12,661 nt of DNA from CAZBSE01 sp964494385 (GCA_964494385.1 CAZBSE010000030.1:1-12661), one strand, 5' to 3'; shown: positions 1 through 6,621, counted from the first letter of the stretch. Program-made: numbers and translations. Notes: generated from the sequence alone by a model not told the origin.

Positions 1-282
1 TTTACAGTCTCTTGATAACATATAATAGGATTTATCACTTCCAAGACTTATTTTACAAATTAAATTCAGCCTGGATAGAAGCTCCAGCGTTCTGTACACG
101 GTAGCAATACCTATTTCCGGATAACTTTTTTTTACCATAAAATATATTTCATCAGCTTTGTAAAGTTTCTGATTTTCACTCAAAATATTAATAATAGCTT
201 TTCTGGGTTTGGTTGATTTATATCCAAGTTCCTTTAACCTGTCTTCCCAGAATCCTATTTTGCTTTTTTTTACTCTTGCCAT
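1..282 (-). CDS. Fur-family metal-responsive transcriptional regulator, C-terminus cut off by window edge
   Basis: The frame runs from an ATG at 282 off the window edge and gives 94 residues without a stop; Fur proteins are usually about 140-150 residues. What is present is the N-terminal winged-helix DNA-binding domain: a helix around residues 12-36, then YKADEIY (41-47) and the recognition helix IGIATVYRTLELL (57-69), where TVYRTL is the family hallmark. The missing part would hold the dimerisation domain, the HHHH-type metal site and the CxxC zinc pairs. By eye, the His found before TAEE/TADE in most Fur and PerR proteins is Leu39 here (LYKADE), so one usual metal ligand seems absent. The gene lies downstream of the 89-aa gene on the same strand, behind its own palindromic promoter. 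The family is secure; whether it is Fur, Zur, PerR or Nur cannot be told. Confidence 0.9.
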   Translation of the reverse strand, partial: MARVKKSKIGFWEDRLKELGYKSTKPRKAIINILSENQKLYKADEIYFMVKKSYPEIGIATVYRTLELLSRLNLICKISLGSDKSYYMLSRDCK

Positions 283-419
283 TTTATTAAACTTTTATTA
301 TTTCTTATAATTACATAAAATACACAATGGCTATATTTTGTATTTCTTTATTTACAATTCTGTATTTTCTGATTGATGTATGCTAATAAATATATAAAAA
401 TATCAATTTACTCTAAATG

Positions 420-473
420 ATAGTAATAATTGTTACTATTTAAAATAGTAAGTGAAATTGATAAATTAGTCAA
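420..473 (-). promoter_or_regulatory. Promoter of the Fur-family gene with overlapping three-half-site operator
   Basis: On the minus strand a -35 TTGACT (473..468) and a -10 TACTAT (450..445) are separated by exactly 17 bases. The -10 lies inside a palindrome, TTACTATTT-A-AAATAGTAA (433-451, perfect 9-1-9). A second, overlapping palindrome pairs ATAGTAA at 420-426 with TTACTAT at 433-439, so three half-sites occur at 12-13 base spacing, just over one helical turn. This is the layout expected of an autoregulatory operator. The predicted leader to the ATG at 282 is about 155 bases. That the Fur protein itself binds here is inference. Confidence 0.6.
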
Positions 474-486
474 GCAATAATGGTAA

Positions 487-756
487 TTATACAGAATTGA
501 TTGTTTGAAGTTTCTTTATAGAATTTGATATTTTCTGTAATGTTTTAAAATTATCTTCTATATCGGAGTTTAAGATGAACGTTGTCGCCAGTTCTTTTCT
601 TATCGACAGTGTCGTTCCCACTGCATTTTCCTGAGAGGTTTTAGACTTAATTTCATCTATAATATTTATTAGCTCCACCGTCAAATTTTTTATGCTATCT
701 GATTTTTTAACTATGTTTTCGCAAGTATTTTTTAAATCTCTGATTTCCTTGAACAT
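487..756 (-). CDS. Hypothetical 89-aa helical protein
   Basis: I do not recognise this protein. It has 89 residues and no membrane segment or signal peptide. It looks almost entirely helical, with an N-terminal stretch (about 1-40) carrying regularly spaced I/L residues suggestive of a short coiled coil, a polar break around 41-48, and a second amphipathic helix around 50-86. There is one Cys (12) and no recognisable catalytic motif. The start is supported by AAGGA about nine bases before the ATG, and a good promoter lies about 50 bases upstream (806-834). It sits between the hydrogenase protease gene and the Fur-family gene, all on the minus strand. Only 14 bases separate its stop from the fur -35 box and no terminator is visible, so read-through into fur is possible. 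A helical adaptor or regulator role is only a guess. Confidence 0.65.
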   Translation of the reverse strand: MFKEIRDLKNTCENIVKKSDSIKNLTVELINIIDEIKSKTSQENAVGTTLSIRKELATTFILNSDIEDNFKTLQKISNSIKKLQTINSV

Positions 757-805
757 TTTAATCCATCCTTAAGATAACGTAATACTTACTATCTTATTAA
801 TGTAA

Positions 806-840
806 ATTATAACCATTAGTCTCAATTGTTACAATAACAA
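806..840 (-). promoter_or_regulatory. Promoter of the 89-aa gene with palindrome over the -35
   Basis: On the minus strand -35 TTGTAA (834..829) and a perfect -10 TATAAT (811..806) are 17 bases apart. The inverted repeat TTGTTA-CAA-TAACAA (826-840, 6-3-6, perfect) covers the -35 box and could be a repressor site. A further TTACTAT half-site, identical to those at the fur promoter, lies just downstream of the predicted start of transcription (786-792). Confidence 0.55.
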
Positions 841-892
841 ATCCATCTTCTTCAAAAGACTACTTGCGTTACAAACCTCCGATTGAATTTAT

Positions 893-1396
893 TTATATAT
901 TGATTTCTTTTTTAATTTTGGAAATTATCTGAGGGATTTTATCTTCTATCTCGGGGGAAAGCTTTTCGCCAAAATCTATGTTTTTAGGCTTAATACCGAT
1001 TATTGATATGTCAGTATTTATTTTTAACGCTTTTATTAATTTTAATATATCAGATAGATTTAAATCATGAAGCGATAAACTTTTATAGTCCTTCTTCAAA
1101 AATTCTTTAATATCATCAACCTTTATGCATACTACTTCATCAGTATGCCTGCCGGTTTCTATCGCATCTACTATTATTATCTTCTTGCAGTCCTTCGCCA
1201 GAAATATTAAATCTGTTCCGGAAGTTCCGCCATCAATAATTTCTATATCTTTAAAAAAATCTTGTTTTTCAAGTTCTTCAATGACTCTTATACCAATGCC
1301 GTCATCGGATCTATATTTATTACCAAAACCAATTATTCTTATATCCGTCTTTATAAAACTACTCTTATCCAACTCATATTTCCTGATAAAATACAT
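893..1396 (-). CDS. [NiFe] hydrogenase maturation endopeptidase (HycI/HybD family)
   Basis: This protease removes the C-terminal tail of the hydrogenase large subunit after nickel insertion, allowing the active site to close. At 167 residues it fits the family. IIGFGNKYRSDDGIG (21-35) matches the family N-terminal GxGN...DDGxG motif. Asp32, Asp77 (in VDAIE) and His110 (in SLHDL) match the E16/D62/H93 nickel-sensing ligands of E. coli HybD. The substrate, the large subunit, is encoded 220 bases upstream on the same strand and keeps a cleavable tail. The start is uncertain: AGGAG (1401..1397) abuts the ATG at 1396 with no spacing, which is poor for initiation. A TTG at 1372 preceded by AGGAAA at good distance would give 159 residues, beginning close to the conserved strand as in relatives. 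The gene may have its own promoter (1441-1469). Confidence 0.9.
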   Translation of the reverse strand: MYFIRKYELDKSSFIKTDIRIIGFGNKYRSDDGIGIRVIEELEKQDFFKDIEIIDGGTSGTDLIFLAKDCKKIIIVDAIETGRHTDEVVCIKVDDIKEFLKKDYKSLSLHDLNLSDILKLIKALKINTDISIIGIKPKNIDFGEKLSPEIEDKIPQIISKIKKEINI

Positions 1397-1410
1397 CTCC
1401 TGTATATTAT

Positions 1411-1446
1411 TAGAATTAAAAACAAATAATTCTTTTTTTAATTCTA
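1411..1446. repeat. 12-bp inverted repeat upstream of the protease gene
   Basis: TAGAATTAAAAA (1411-1422) and its exact reverse complement TTTTTAATTCTA (1435-1446) flank a 12-base loop. The repeat ends 10 bases before the protease AGGAG site on the minus strand. It would form an AU-only hairpin if transcribed from further upstream, as in read-through from the hydrogenase operon. The same bases include the -10 (TAGAAT) of a possible local promoter, so it could instead be an operator. Confidence 0.5.
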
Positions 1447-1469
1447 TATTTAATAGACTGTCAAAGCAA
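1441..1469 (-). promoter_or_regulatory. Possible promoter of the hydrogenase protease gene
   Basis: On the minus strand TTGCTT (1469..1464) lies 17 bases from TAGAAT (1446..1441). An overlapping perfect TTGACA (1464..1459) exists but has only a weak -10 (TTAAAA) at 17 bases. Either would let the protease be expressed apart from the structural genes, which end at 1617. Confidence 0.35.
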
Positions 1470-1616
1470 GATATGGGATTGATGATACCTTAATTAATCT
1501 ACTCTGCTGCCTTTATCTGGAAATTAAAAAAGCTTTAATTAAAAACCTTTAAAAATTATAACTTATATGAATTTTACCCTTTTAAAATGTTTATCGGAAT
1601 CAGGTCAGCTTCTTTA

Positions 1617-2918
1617 TCAATTATTTATAAGTTTTACATTCATTAAGTGTGTGGAGCATGATATGCAGGGGTCATAAGCTCTTATTAACATTTCACAGGC
1701 AAGTCTTATTTCGTCCTCACTTTTATCTATTATTTTTGGAACTAACGATTGCATATCTTTTTCTATATTTGCATAATTCATATTTGTTGGAATTATCAAA
1801 TTAGCCTTTTCTATTTTTCCCTTACTATCGTATGTATAATCGTGAATTAGAAGTCCCCTAGGAGCCTCCACAACACCAACGCCTCTTCCTGCTCCAGGCT
1901 TGATGTCCACCATTGCTTTATCTTCATCCAGACCATTTCCAATGATTTTATCAATTAATCTTATGCTGTCATCAACGCTATGGACAATCTCAACAAACTG
2001 GGCAATATTATTCATAAATGTATTGTAGCATGGAGCCTTAAGTCCCAGTTCTTCAGCGTATTTTTTAGCGTTATCTGTAAGTTTTTCGTAGTTATTGTTA
2101 AATCTCGCCAGGGCACCGACCATGTATGAATCTCTGTTTGCCCAGCAATGTTTTGCGGTTGAATGCTGCACTATTTTTTCATTTATTTTATCCCGGTAAT
2201 CCTGATCATCTATTTCCCAGCCATCAGTTGATTTTATATTACCATCATAAAGAGCATAATCAGCGGTGTCGCTTATGGAGATGTATTCTGTTTCTCTTTC
2301 AAAATCAGGAATATTTACCTTTTTTAAGACCTCAAGGGATTTTTCAAGGTCCTGGTAGGAATCTTCGAGCATTTTTCTCATTTCTATCATTTCTTCCTCA
2401 GTGGGAAGTTTTGTAAATCCTCCCACTACGGTCCTTATGGGATGGACTGCTCTCCCCCCTATGATCCTAACCATATCATTTGCCATCTTTTTAGTTCTTA
2501 GGGCAATATTTACAACTTCGGGGTGTGTTTCTACAAGAGGGATTACACTTCCGACACCAAAAAAATCCGGCGCTGCTAAGAAATAAACGTGAAGAACATT
2601 GCTCTGAACATTTTCATGATGATATATAAGCTTCCTTAAGTCTATTGTCTGTCCAGTTGGCTTAATATTAAGTGCCCTCTCAGTCGCCTTCATGGATGCA
2701 CATGTATGAGCAACTGAGCAAATACCACAAATTCTTGAAGTTATATGTGAAGGTTCATCATATTTTTTTCCGACTAGCATTGCTTCAAAGAACCTGGGTG
2801 ATTCGGGTATTCTAAATATTAGCTTTTCAATTTTTTTATCCTTCACATTTATTATCAAATCGCCATGACCTTCAACTCTTGATACTGGGGAAACCTCTAT
2901 ATTTAAATTATTTACCAT
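1617..2918 (-). CDS. hydA: [NiFe] hydrogenase large (alpha) subunit, group 3b type, catalytic
   Basis: This is the catalytic subunit of a cytoplasmic bidirectional NAD(P)-linked hydrogenase, holding the NiFe(CN)2CO centre. It has 433 residues, in the usual range for group 3. The N-terminal SRVEGHG (13-19) contains the conserved Glu16. The L1 motif RICGIC (62-67) gives Cys64 and Cys67, followed by SVAHTCAS. The L2 motif DPCISCSTH (416-424) supplies Cys418 and Cys421. Nine residues (LMNVKLINN) follow His424 and would be the peptide removed by the maturation protease, so this is an unprocessed precursor. CGGAGG lies about nine bases before the ATG. It is the last structural gene of the beta-gamma-delta-alpha cluster, with 21 bases between it and the small subunit gene. 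Group 3b is assigned from partner subunits and gene order; other group 3 types have different partners. Confidence 0.95.
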   Translation of the reverse strand: MVNNLNIEVSPVSRVEGHGDLIINVKDKKIEKLIFRIPESPRFFEAMLVGKKYDEPSHITSRICGICSVAHTCASMKATERALNIKPTGQTIDLRKLIYHHENVQSNVLHVYFLAAPDFFGVGSVIPLVETHPEVVNIALRTKKMANDMVRIIGGRAVHPIRTVVGGFTKLPTEEEMIEMRKMLEDSYQDLEKSLEVLKKVNIPDFERETEYISISDTADYALYDGNIKSTDGWEIDDQDYRDKINEKIVQHSTAKHCWANRDSYMVGALARFNNNYEKLTDNAKKYAEELGLKAPCYNTFMNNIAQFVEIVHSVDDSIRLIDKIIGNGLDEDKAMVDIKPGAGRGVGVVEAPRGLLIHDYTYDSKGKIEKANLIIPTNMNYANIEKDMQSLVPKIIDKSEDEIRLACEMLIRAYDPCISCSTHLMNVKLINN

Positions 2919-2939
2919 TATGAAAGACCTCCGGGATTA

Positions 2940-3698
2940 TTAATTATTTTTATTTTTCTCTATAGTTACTTTCTTACATGCATTGTAAAGATTAAATCCT
3001 TCCATAACATCTTCAACCGTCAATCCATACTCTGCCAGTAAATCTTTCTGCGCATTTACATTAGGATTATCAATCAGTCCCCTGCAGGCTTCGCAACCGC
3101 TGCCGCTGTTAGGACATCTGGAGTTGCATCCCGCTCTCGAAACAGGCCCCATGCAGGGCATCCCAAATTCATATACACAGGTATTACCATTTCTTTTACA
3201 TTCCACGCATACGGGATAATTTGGTATCTCCGGCTCTCTTCCCACAATAAGAGACCTTACTATATCTATTATCTCAAATCTGTTTGGAGGACAGCCTCTC
3301 GCATAATAATCAACCTTAACGTATTCATCAACCGGTTTTACTTCTATGGAATCTATCCAATCCTTCCTATCGCCATATACCAGCTCTTTGGCTTTTTCCA
3401 GTCCATATAAATTCTTAAGACAATTTAATCCGCCAGTTACCGCACAAGCTCCGATTGCTACTATTATTTTTGCAATATCCCCAATTTTTTTTATTCTCTC
3501 AACTCCGTGTTTTGTGGTAACCGAGCCTTCCACCAGAGCAATTTCATAATTATCACTGTGTTCTGTAACAGCTTCCGTAAAATGAACAATCTCAACTGCA
3601 TTTACCAGGTCCAATAACTGATCTTCCAGATTTAATATCTCAAGCTGGCACCCGCCGCACCCGGTAAATCCGAAAATACCTACTTTAGGCTTACCCAT
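2940..3698 (-). CDS. hydD: [NiFe] hydrogenase small (delta) subunit, group 3b type
   Basis: This subunit pairs with the large subunit and wires the NiFe site through Fe-S clusters towards the flavin module. From the chosen start it has 252 residues. The proximal [4Fe-4S] ligands are Cys14 and Cys17 (FTGCGGCQLE), Cys85 (GACAVTGG) and Cys136 (ARGCPPN). Eight further cysteines (164, 167, 174, 182, 191, 195, 202, 205) fit two more [4Fe-4S] clusters in the C-terminal half, as in sulfhydrogenase delta subunits. No Tat signal is present, so it is cytoplasmic. The frame is open from 3731, but AAAGGAGG (3713..3706) seven bases before the ATG at 3698 marks the true start. That start shares one base with the stop of the FAD subunit (TAATG), indicating translational coupling. 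Confidence 0.95.
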   Translation of the reverse strand: MGKPKVGIFGFTGCGGCQLEILNLEDQLLDLVNAVEIVHFTEAVTEHSDNYEIALVEGSVTTKHGVERIKKIGDIAKIIVAIGACAVTGGLNCLKNLYGLEKAKELVYGDRKDWIDSIEVKPVDEYVKVDYYARGCPPNRFEIIDIVRSLIVGREPEIPNYPVCVECKRNGNTCVYEFGMPCMGPVSRAGCNSRCPNSGSGCEACRGLIDNPNVNAQKDLLAEYGLTVEDVMEGFNLYNACKKVTIEKNKNN

Positions 3699-4555
3699 TA
3701 TATAGCCTCCTTTAAATTCTTGATTTGCCATAAACTGAAGACAGGTCCGTCAACACAAACCAACTTATCACCTATATGACAATGGTTGCATTTTCCAATC
3801 CCACACTCCATTCTTCGTTCAAGTGAAAGAAATATCTTTTCGGGTAAGTAATGTTTTTCTTCTAATTCTATTATTACAAATTTGTACATAACAGGAGGAC
3901 CACATACCACAACATAAGTATCTTCCACTGGAAAATCCACTCTTGGTATTAATTTTGTGCATACCCCGATCTCACCTGACCATTTATCATCAGGATTATC
4001 CACAGAAACACATATCGAGATATCACTACGGTCACTAAAATATTGAACATCATTTTTAAATAAAATGCTTTCCGGATTAACTGCACCGTATATTATCATA
4101 ATCTCTTTATAATCTTCTCTATAATGTAAAATATATTTTATCAGCGACATTAGCGGTGCAAGTCCCAATCCTCCTGCAATTAAAAGGATATTATGATTTC
4201 TCATCTTATCATAAGGAAAATAACCGTTACCGAATGGTCCTCTTATTCCAATCTTTGACCCTTCCTCCATCCTGTGAAGAGCACTGGATACATTTCCGGT
4301 ATCCCTTATGCAAAGTTGAAAAAATTCCTTTTTGTTTGGATTTGAAGTAATCGAAAATGGTGCTTCGCCCAATCCAAAAATAGTTAATTCAACAAACTGA
4401 CCTGGTTTAAAATTGAAATTATTCTGCTTTACTTCATCATCAAGAATTATGTCAAATAATTTTTCAGTAGGACTTACCTTCTGTATTTTATTAATTCTAG
4501 CAAGCTCGGGAACATATATATTACTTTTATCTGCATCTCTGATCTTAAGTGCCAT
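3698..4555 (-). CDS. hydG: Hydrogenase gamma subunit, FAD/NAD(P)-binding with C-terminal 2Fe-2S (ferredoxin reductase/PyrK type)
   Basis: This is the diaphorase subunit, which exchanges electrons between NAD(P)H and the hydrogenase Fe-S chain. In its 285 residues the order is: FAD-binding barrel with PGQFVEL (51-57) and APFSI (65-69, the RxYS-equivalent segment), GPFGNGY (106-112), then the nucleotide domain with AGGLGLAPL (127-135) and VVCGPPVMY (216-224). At the C-terminus Cys251, Cys256, Cys259 and Cys267 (CGIGKCNHC...C) are the [2Fe-2S] ligands, as in PyrK. The ATG follows the beta-subunit TAA with no gap, behind GAGG, and its own stop overlaps the delta start, so beta, gamma, delta and alpha form one transcription unit. 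Alone it could be mistaken for PyrK or AsrB; the neighbours decide for hydrogenase. NADH or NADPH preference cannot be judged. Confidence 0.93.
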   Translation of the reverse strand: MALKIRDADKSNIYVPELARINKIQKVSPTEKLFDIILDDEVKQNNFNFKPGQFVELTIFGLGEAPFSITSNPNKKEFFQLCIRDTGNVSSALHRMEEGSKIGIRGPFGNGYFPYDKMRNHNILLIAGGLGLAPLMSLIKYILHYREDYKEIMIIYGAVNPESILFKNDVQYFSDRSDISICVSVDNPDDKWSGEIGVCTKLIPRVDFPVEDTYVVVCGPPVMYKFVIIELEEKHYLPEKIFLSLERRMECGIGKCNHCHIGDKLVCVDGPVFSLWQIKNLKEAI

Positions 4556-5587
4556 TTATACACTCACCTCTTTCTTAACAGAATTAATATCTTCTGCAAT
4601 ATTAATTTTGGCAAGGCATGCTTCAATACATCTTCCGCAGCCGACACAGGCATATTTGCCAAATTTATCAAGAAATGTCTTAAGTTTACATCTGTACCTC
4701 TGTTTTAGTCTATTTTCTTTATCAGCCCTGAAATTATGACCCCCGGCTACCAGTCCATATTCCGGAATCATACAGGAATCCCACTCTCTGGTTTTATTTC
4801 CCTTTTTCAAATTAAGTTCAATATCATCTTTTACATTGAAACAAAAACAGGTCGGGCAGACTAGATTGCATGATCCGCAGCTGTAACAATTTTTTGCTAT
4901 TTTCTTCCAGAACTCTTCATCATTATAAATCAATTCAAAATTATCATAAAAGTTCTTTATATCAACATTTAAATTAAATTTCATTCGGTAATTATCCATA
5001 TACCTGTCATATTCTTTAAAATCTCCGGCCGATGCCTCACTTGCCTTCGTATATTTCTTAATTATTTCATTTCCTCTGGCAGTACCAATCCTTACAAAAT
5101 ATTTATCTTTCAGCTCCGTTAGATAAATATCAAAACCATCTCTTGCGTATTCGGTACCCATACTAAGTGCAAAATTATTTTCATTGGGCTGACTATCCAT
5201 TCCGATTACTATAAGTTTTTTTCTTTTCTGGATATAGTTTTCATCAATAAAGTCTCTGGTAAAGAATTCATCCAGGAAATTCATGCCGTTTATATCCCAT
5301 GCATTAATGCCAAAAAGAATTTTTTCACTGCTTTCATTAACAGGACTGACTTTAATATTTTTACCTACTTCATAGGTAACCAGCCTTTCAGTGGGGAGAA
5401 ATAATATCTTTTTTGCCGGGGGTATTGTGGTTGTTTTGTAGTTGGTATCCATTTCCGAAATGTTTTTTATAGGAACAAAATCATATACCGCTTTATCTTT
5501 TTTTACCGGGCCTATAAATTCGAAATCAGAAATTAGCGCTTTTAAAAAATCTTTATAAATGTCCTTACCCAAGACTTTATACAACAT
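4556..5587 (-). CDS. hydB: Hydrogenase beta subunit, 4Fe-4S electron-transfer protein (HydB/AsrA type)
   Basis: This iron-sulfur subunit links the flavin subunit to the NiFe module. With the chosen start it has 343 residues. The N-terminal two thirds carry the HydB/AsrA domain, including PPAKKILFLPTE. The C-terminal third has two ferredoxin-like sites: Cys234, 237, 240 and 244 (CYSCGSCNLVCP, followed by TCFCF with two further Cys) and Cys314, 317, 320 and 324 (CVGCGRCIEAC). Between them is the family segment VAGGHNFR. The frame extends upstream to 5692, but AAGGAG (5597..5592) four bases before the ATG at 5587 marks the start, and the upstream codons overlap the promoter. It is first in the structural operon. 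AsrA of anaerobic sulfite reductase is the nearest alternative, excluded by the adjacent NiFe subunits. Confidence 0.92.
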   Translation of the reverse strand: MLYKVLGKDIYKDFLKALISDFEFIGPVKKDKAVYDFVPIKNISEMDTNYKTTTIPPAKKILFLPTERLVTYEVGKNIKVSPVNESSEKILFGINAWDINGMNFLDEFFTRDFIDENYIQKRKKLIVIGMDSQPNENNFALSMGTEYARDGFDIYLTELKDKYFVRIGTARGNEIIKKYTKASEASAGDFKEYDRYMDNYRMKFNLNVDIKNFYDNFELIYNDEEFWKKIAKNCYSCGSCNLVCPTCFCFNVKDDIELNLKKGNKTREWDSCMIPEYGLVAGGHNFRADKENRLKQRYRCKLKTFLDKFGKYACVGCGRCIEACLAKINIAEDINSVKKEVSV

Positions 5588-5663
5588 AGTTCTCCTTCCT
5601 TTTATCCGTGTTAAAATCTTCCTGTAATAAATATTATTTGTAAGAGGTTTGTAACACCGAATA

Positions 5664-5692
5664 AAAATACCATTTACAGCTTTCATTGTCAA
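5664..5692 (-). promoter_or_regulatory. Promoter of the hydrogenase structural operon
   Basis: On the minus strand a perfect -35 TTGACA (5692..5687) is separated by 17 bases from TATTTT (5669..5664). It lies in the 154-base gap after hypB and gives a leader of about 70 bases before hydB. The structural genes can thus be expressed independently of hypB, although read-through from hypB is also possible because I see no strong terminator between them. Confidence 0.6.
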
Positions 5693-5741
5693 TAAAAGAA
5701 AATGGCATATTGCTGTTTATTAAGCATAAAAATAATAGCAA

Positions 5742-6398
5742 TTAATTACTTTTACCTTTACGGCGTTTCGCCAGCCAGCCTATCCATTCTTCCATATTAT
5801 TTCCGGTTTTACATGACAGTTTTATAATCTTTAAGCCAGGATTAAGATCGTTTATTTTCCCTCTAAAAAAATCCTGGTTAAAATCACTTATACTTATTAA
5901 ATCTATCTTGTTCAGTACGAGTAAATCACTCTTTATAAAAATAGGTGGATATTTCACCGGTTTATCGTCTCCTTCATTGACCGATGATATGACAATCTTA
6001 TAATCCTCTCCCAGATCAAATCCTACGGGACATATCAGATTTCCCACATTTTCAATCATTATTAAGTCAAGTTTTTTTATTTTTAGTTTCTTTACCGCCT
6101 CTGCCACCATCCCGGCATTTAGATGGCAGGTACCTCCTGTATTTATTTGAACTACATTGTCTGTAAAATATTTTATCTTTTCAGCATCGTAAGTCGATGA
6201 AATATCACCTTCGATTACTCCAATTTTTATTGTGTCTTTCAGCCTTTTTATGGTTTCAATGATTAAAGAAGTTTTTCCCGCCCCCGGAGAGGACAGCATG
6301 TTTAGGACCAGAATACCATTATCCTTGAACAACTTTCTATTTTTATCGGCCTGTTCTTTATTGTATTTTAATACATTTTTAATTACTTCTATTTTCAT
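5742..6398 (-). CDS. hypB: Hydrogenase nickel incorporation GTPase HypB
   Basis: HypB is a SIMIBI-class GTPase that delivers nickel to the hydrogenase large-subunit precursor with HypA. The 218 residues contain the P-loop SSPGAGKTS (36-44), EGDISSTYDAEKI (63-75), GGTCHLNAG (88-96, metal ligands Cys91 and His92), ENVGNLICPVGFDLGE (116-131, Cys123) and NKID (163-166). The His-rich and CxxCGC nickel-storage extensions found at some HypB N-termini are absent, so it is the minimal form. The ATG has only a poor ribosome site (TAGG abutting it), and an in-frame stop just upstream excludes a longer protein. It is upstream of, and on the same strand as, the hydrogenase genes. hypA, C, D, E and F are not in the window and must lie elsewhere. 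Confidence 0.95.
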   Translation of the reverse strand: MKIEVIKNVLKYNKEQADKNRKLFKDNGILVLNMLSSPGAGKTSLIIETIKRLKDTIKIGVIEGDISSTYDAEKIKYFTDNVVQINTGGTCHLNAGMVAEAVKKLKIKKLDLIMIENVGNLICPVGFDLGEDYKIVISSVNEGDDKPVKYPPIFIKSDLLVLNKIDLISISDFNQDFFRGKINDLNPGLKIIKLSCKTGNNMEEWIGWLAKRRKGKSN

Positions 6399-6416
6399 CC
6401 TATGCTACCATACAAC

Positions 6417-6486
6417 AAAGATGATAAATCTTTAAAATATTTCCTAAAAATTTATATTATATTACGCTAATTAGATTTAATGTCAA
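6417..6486 (-). promoter_or_regulatory. hypB promoter and leader hairpin
   Basis: On the minus strand a perfect -35 TTGACA (6486..6481) precedes TAATAT (6464..6459, 16-base spacer), which overlaps a perfect TATAAT (6461..6456, 19-base spacer). The leader contains a small hairpin, AAAGAT-TTATC-ATCTTT (6433..6417), about 19 bases before the ATG. It is divergent from the DUF1015 promoter, with about 40 bases between the two -35 boxes. Confidence 0.55.
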
Positions 6487-6526
6487 TTTTGTAAAAAAGT
6501 GATGACACCCAGCATAAATATTTTAT

Positions 6527-6555
6527 TTGAAAATCAAATTATGTATTGATATAAT
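6527..6555 (+). promoter_or_regulatory. Promoter of the DUF1015 gene
   Basis: TTGAAA (6527-6532) and a perfect TATAAT (6550-6555) are exactly 17 bases apart, 67 bases before the ATG. An inverted repeat ATTGAT (6545-6550) / ATCAAT (6561-6566) brackets the -10 and the expected start of transcription, so this promoter could be repressed. Confidence 0.65.
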
Positions 6556-6621
6556 CTCGCATCAATTTTATATTAATATTTGCAGCTCTTTTATAACACG
6601 CTATTATGAAAGGATTTATAT

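Noticed and set aside
1125..1493. A 122-codon plus-strand frame over the protease gene.
   Set aside because: It is antisense to a gene with clear family motifs, has no ribosome site and its translation resembles no protein.
1522..1540. Hairpin AATTAAA-AAAGC-TTTAATT downstream of the large-subunit gene as an operon terminator.
   Set aside because: The stem is AT-only and is not followed by a T-run on the minus strand, so it is not a convincing intrinsic terminator.
2126..2586. Two plus-strand frames across the hydrogenase large-subunit gene.
   Set aside because: Both are antisense shadows of a conserved catalytic subunit gene, with low-complexity translations.
868..5655. The 12-mer GTTACAAACCTC at 868-879 recurs inverted at 5644-5655 in the hydrogenase leader, at both ends of the locus.
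   Set aside because: Matches of this length are expected by chance in a 12-kb AT-rich window searched on both strands, and no boundary or mobile-element structure accompanies them.
5588..5692. A 35-codon N-terminal extension of the hydrogenase beta subunit.
   Set aside because: It overlaps the TTGACA-17-TATTTT promoter, and a strong AAGGAG lies immediately before the internal ATG at 5587.
6481..6507. TGTCA (6481-6485) and TGACA (6503-6507) inverted half-sites, two helical turns apart, between the divergent promoters.
   Set aside because: The arms are only five bases and the left one is simply the hypB -35 box.
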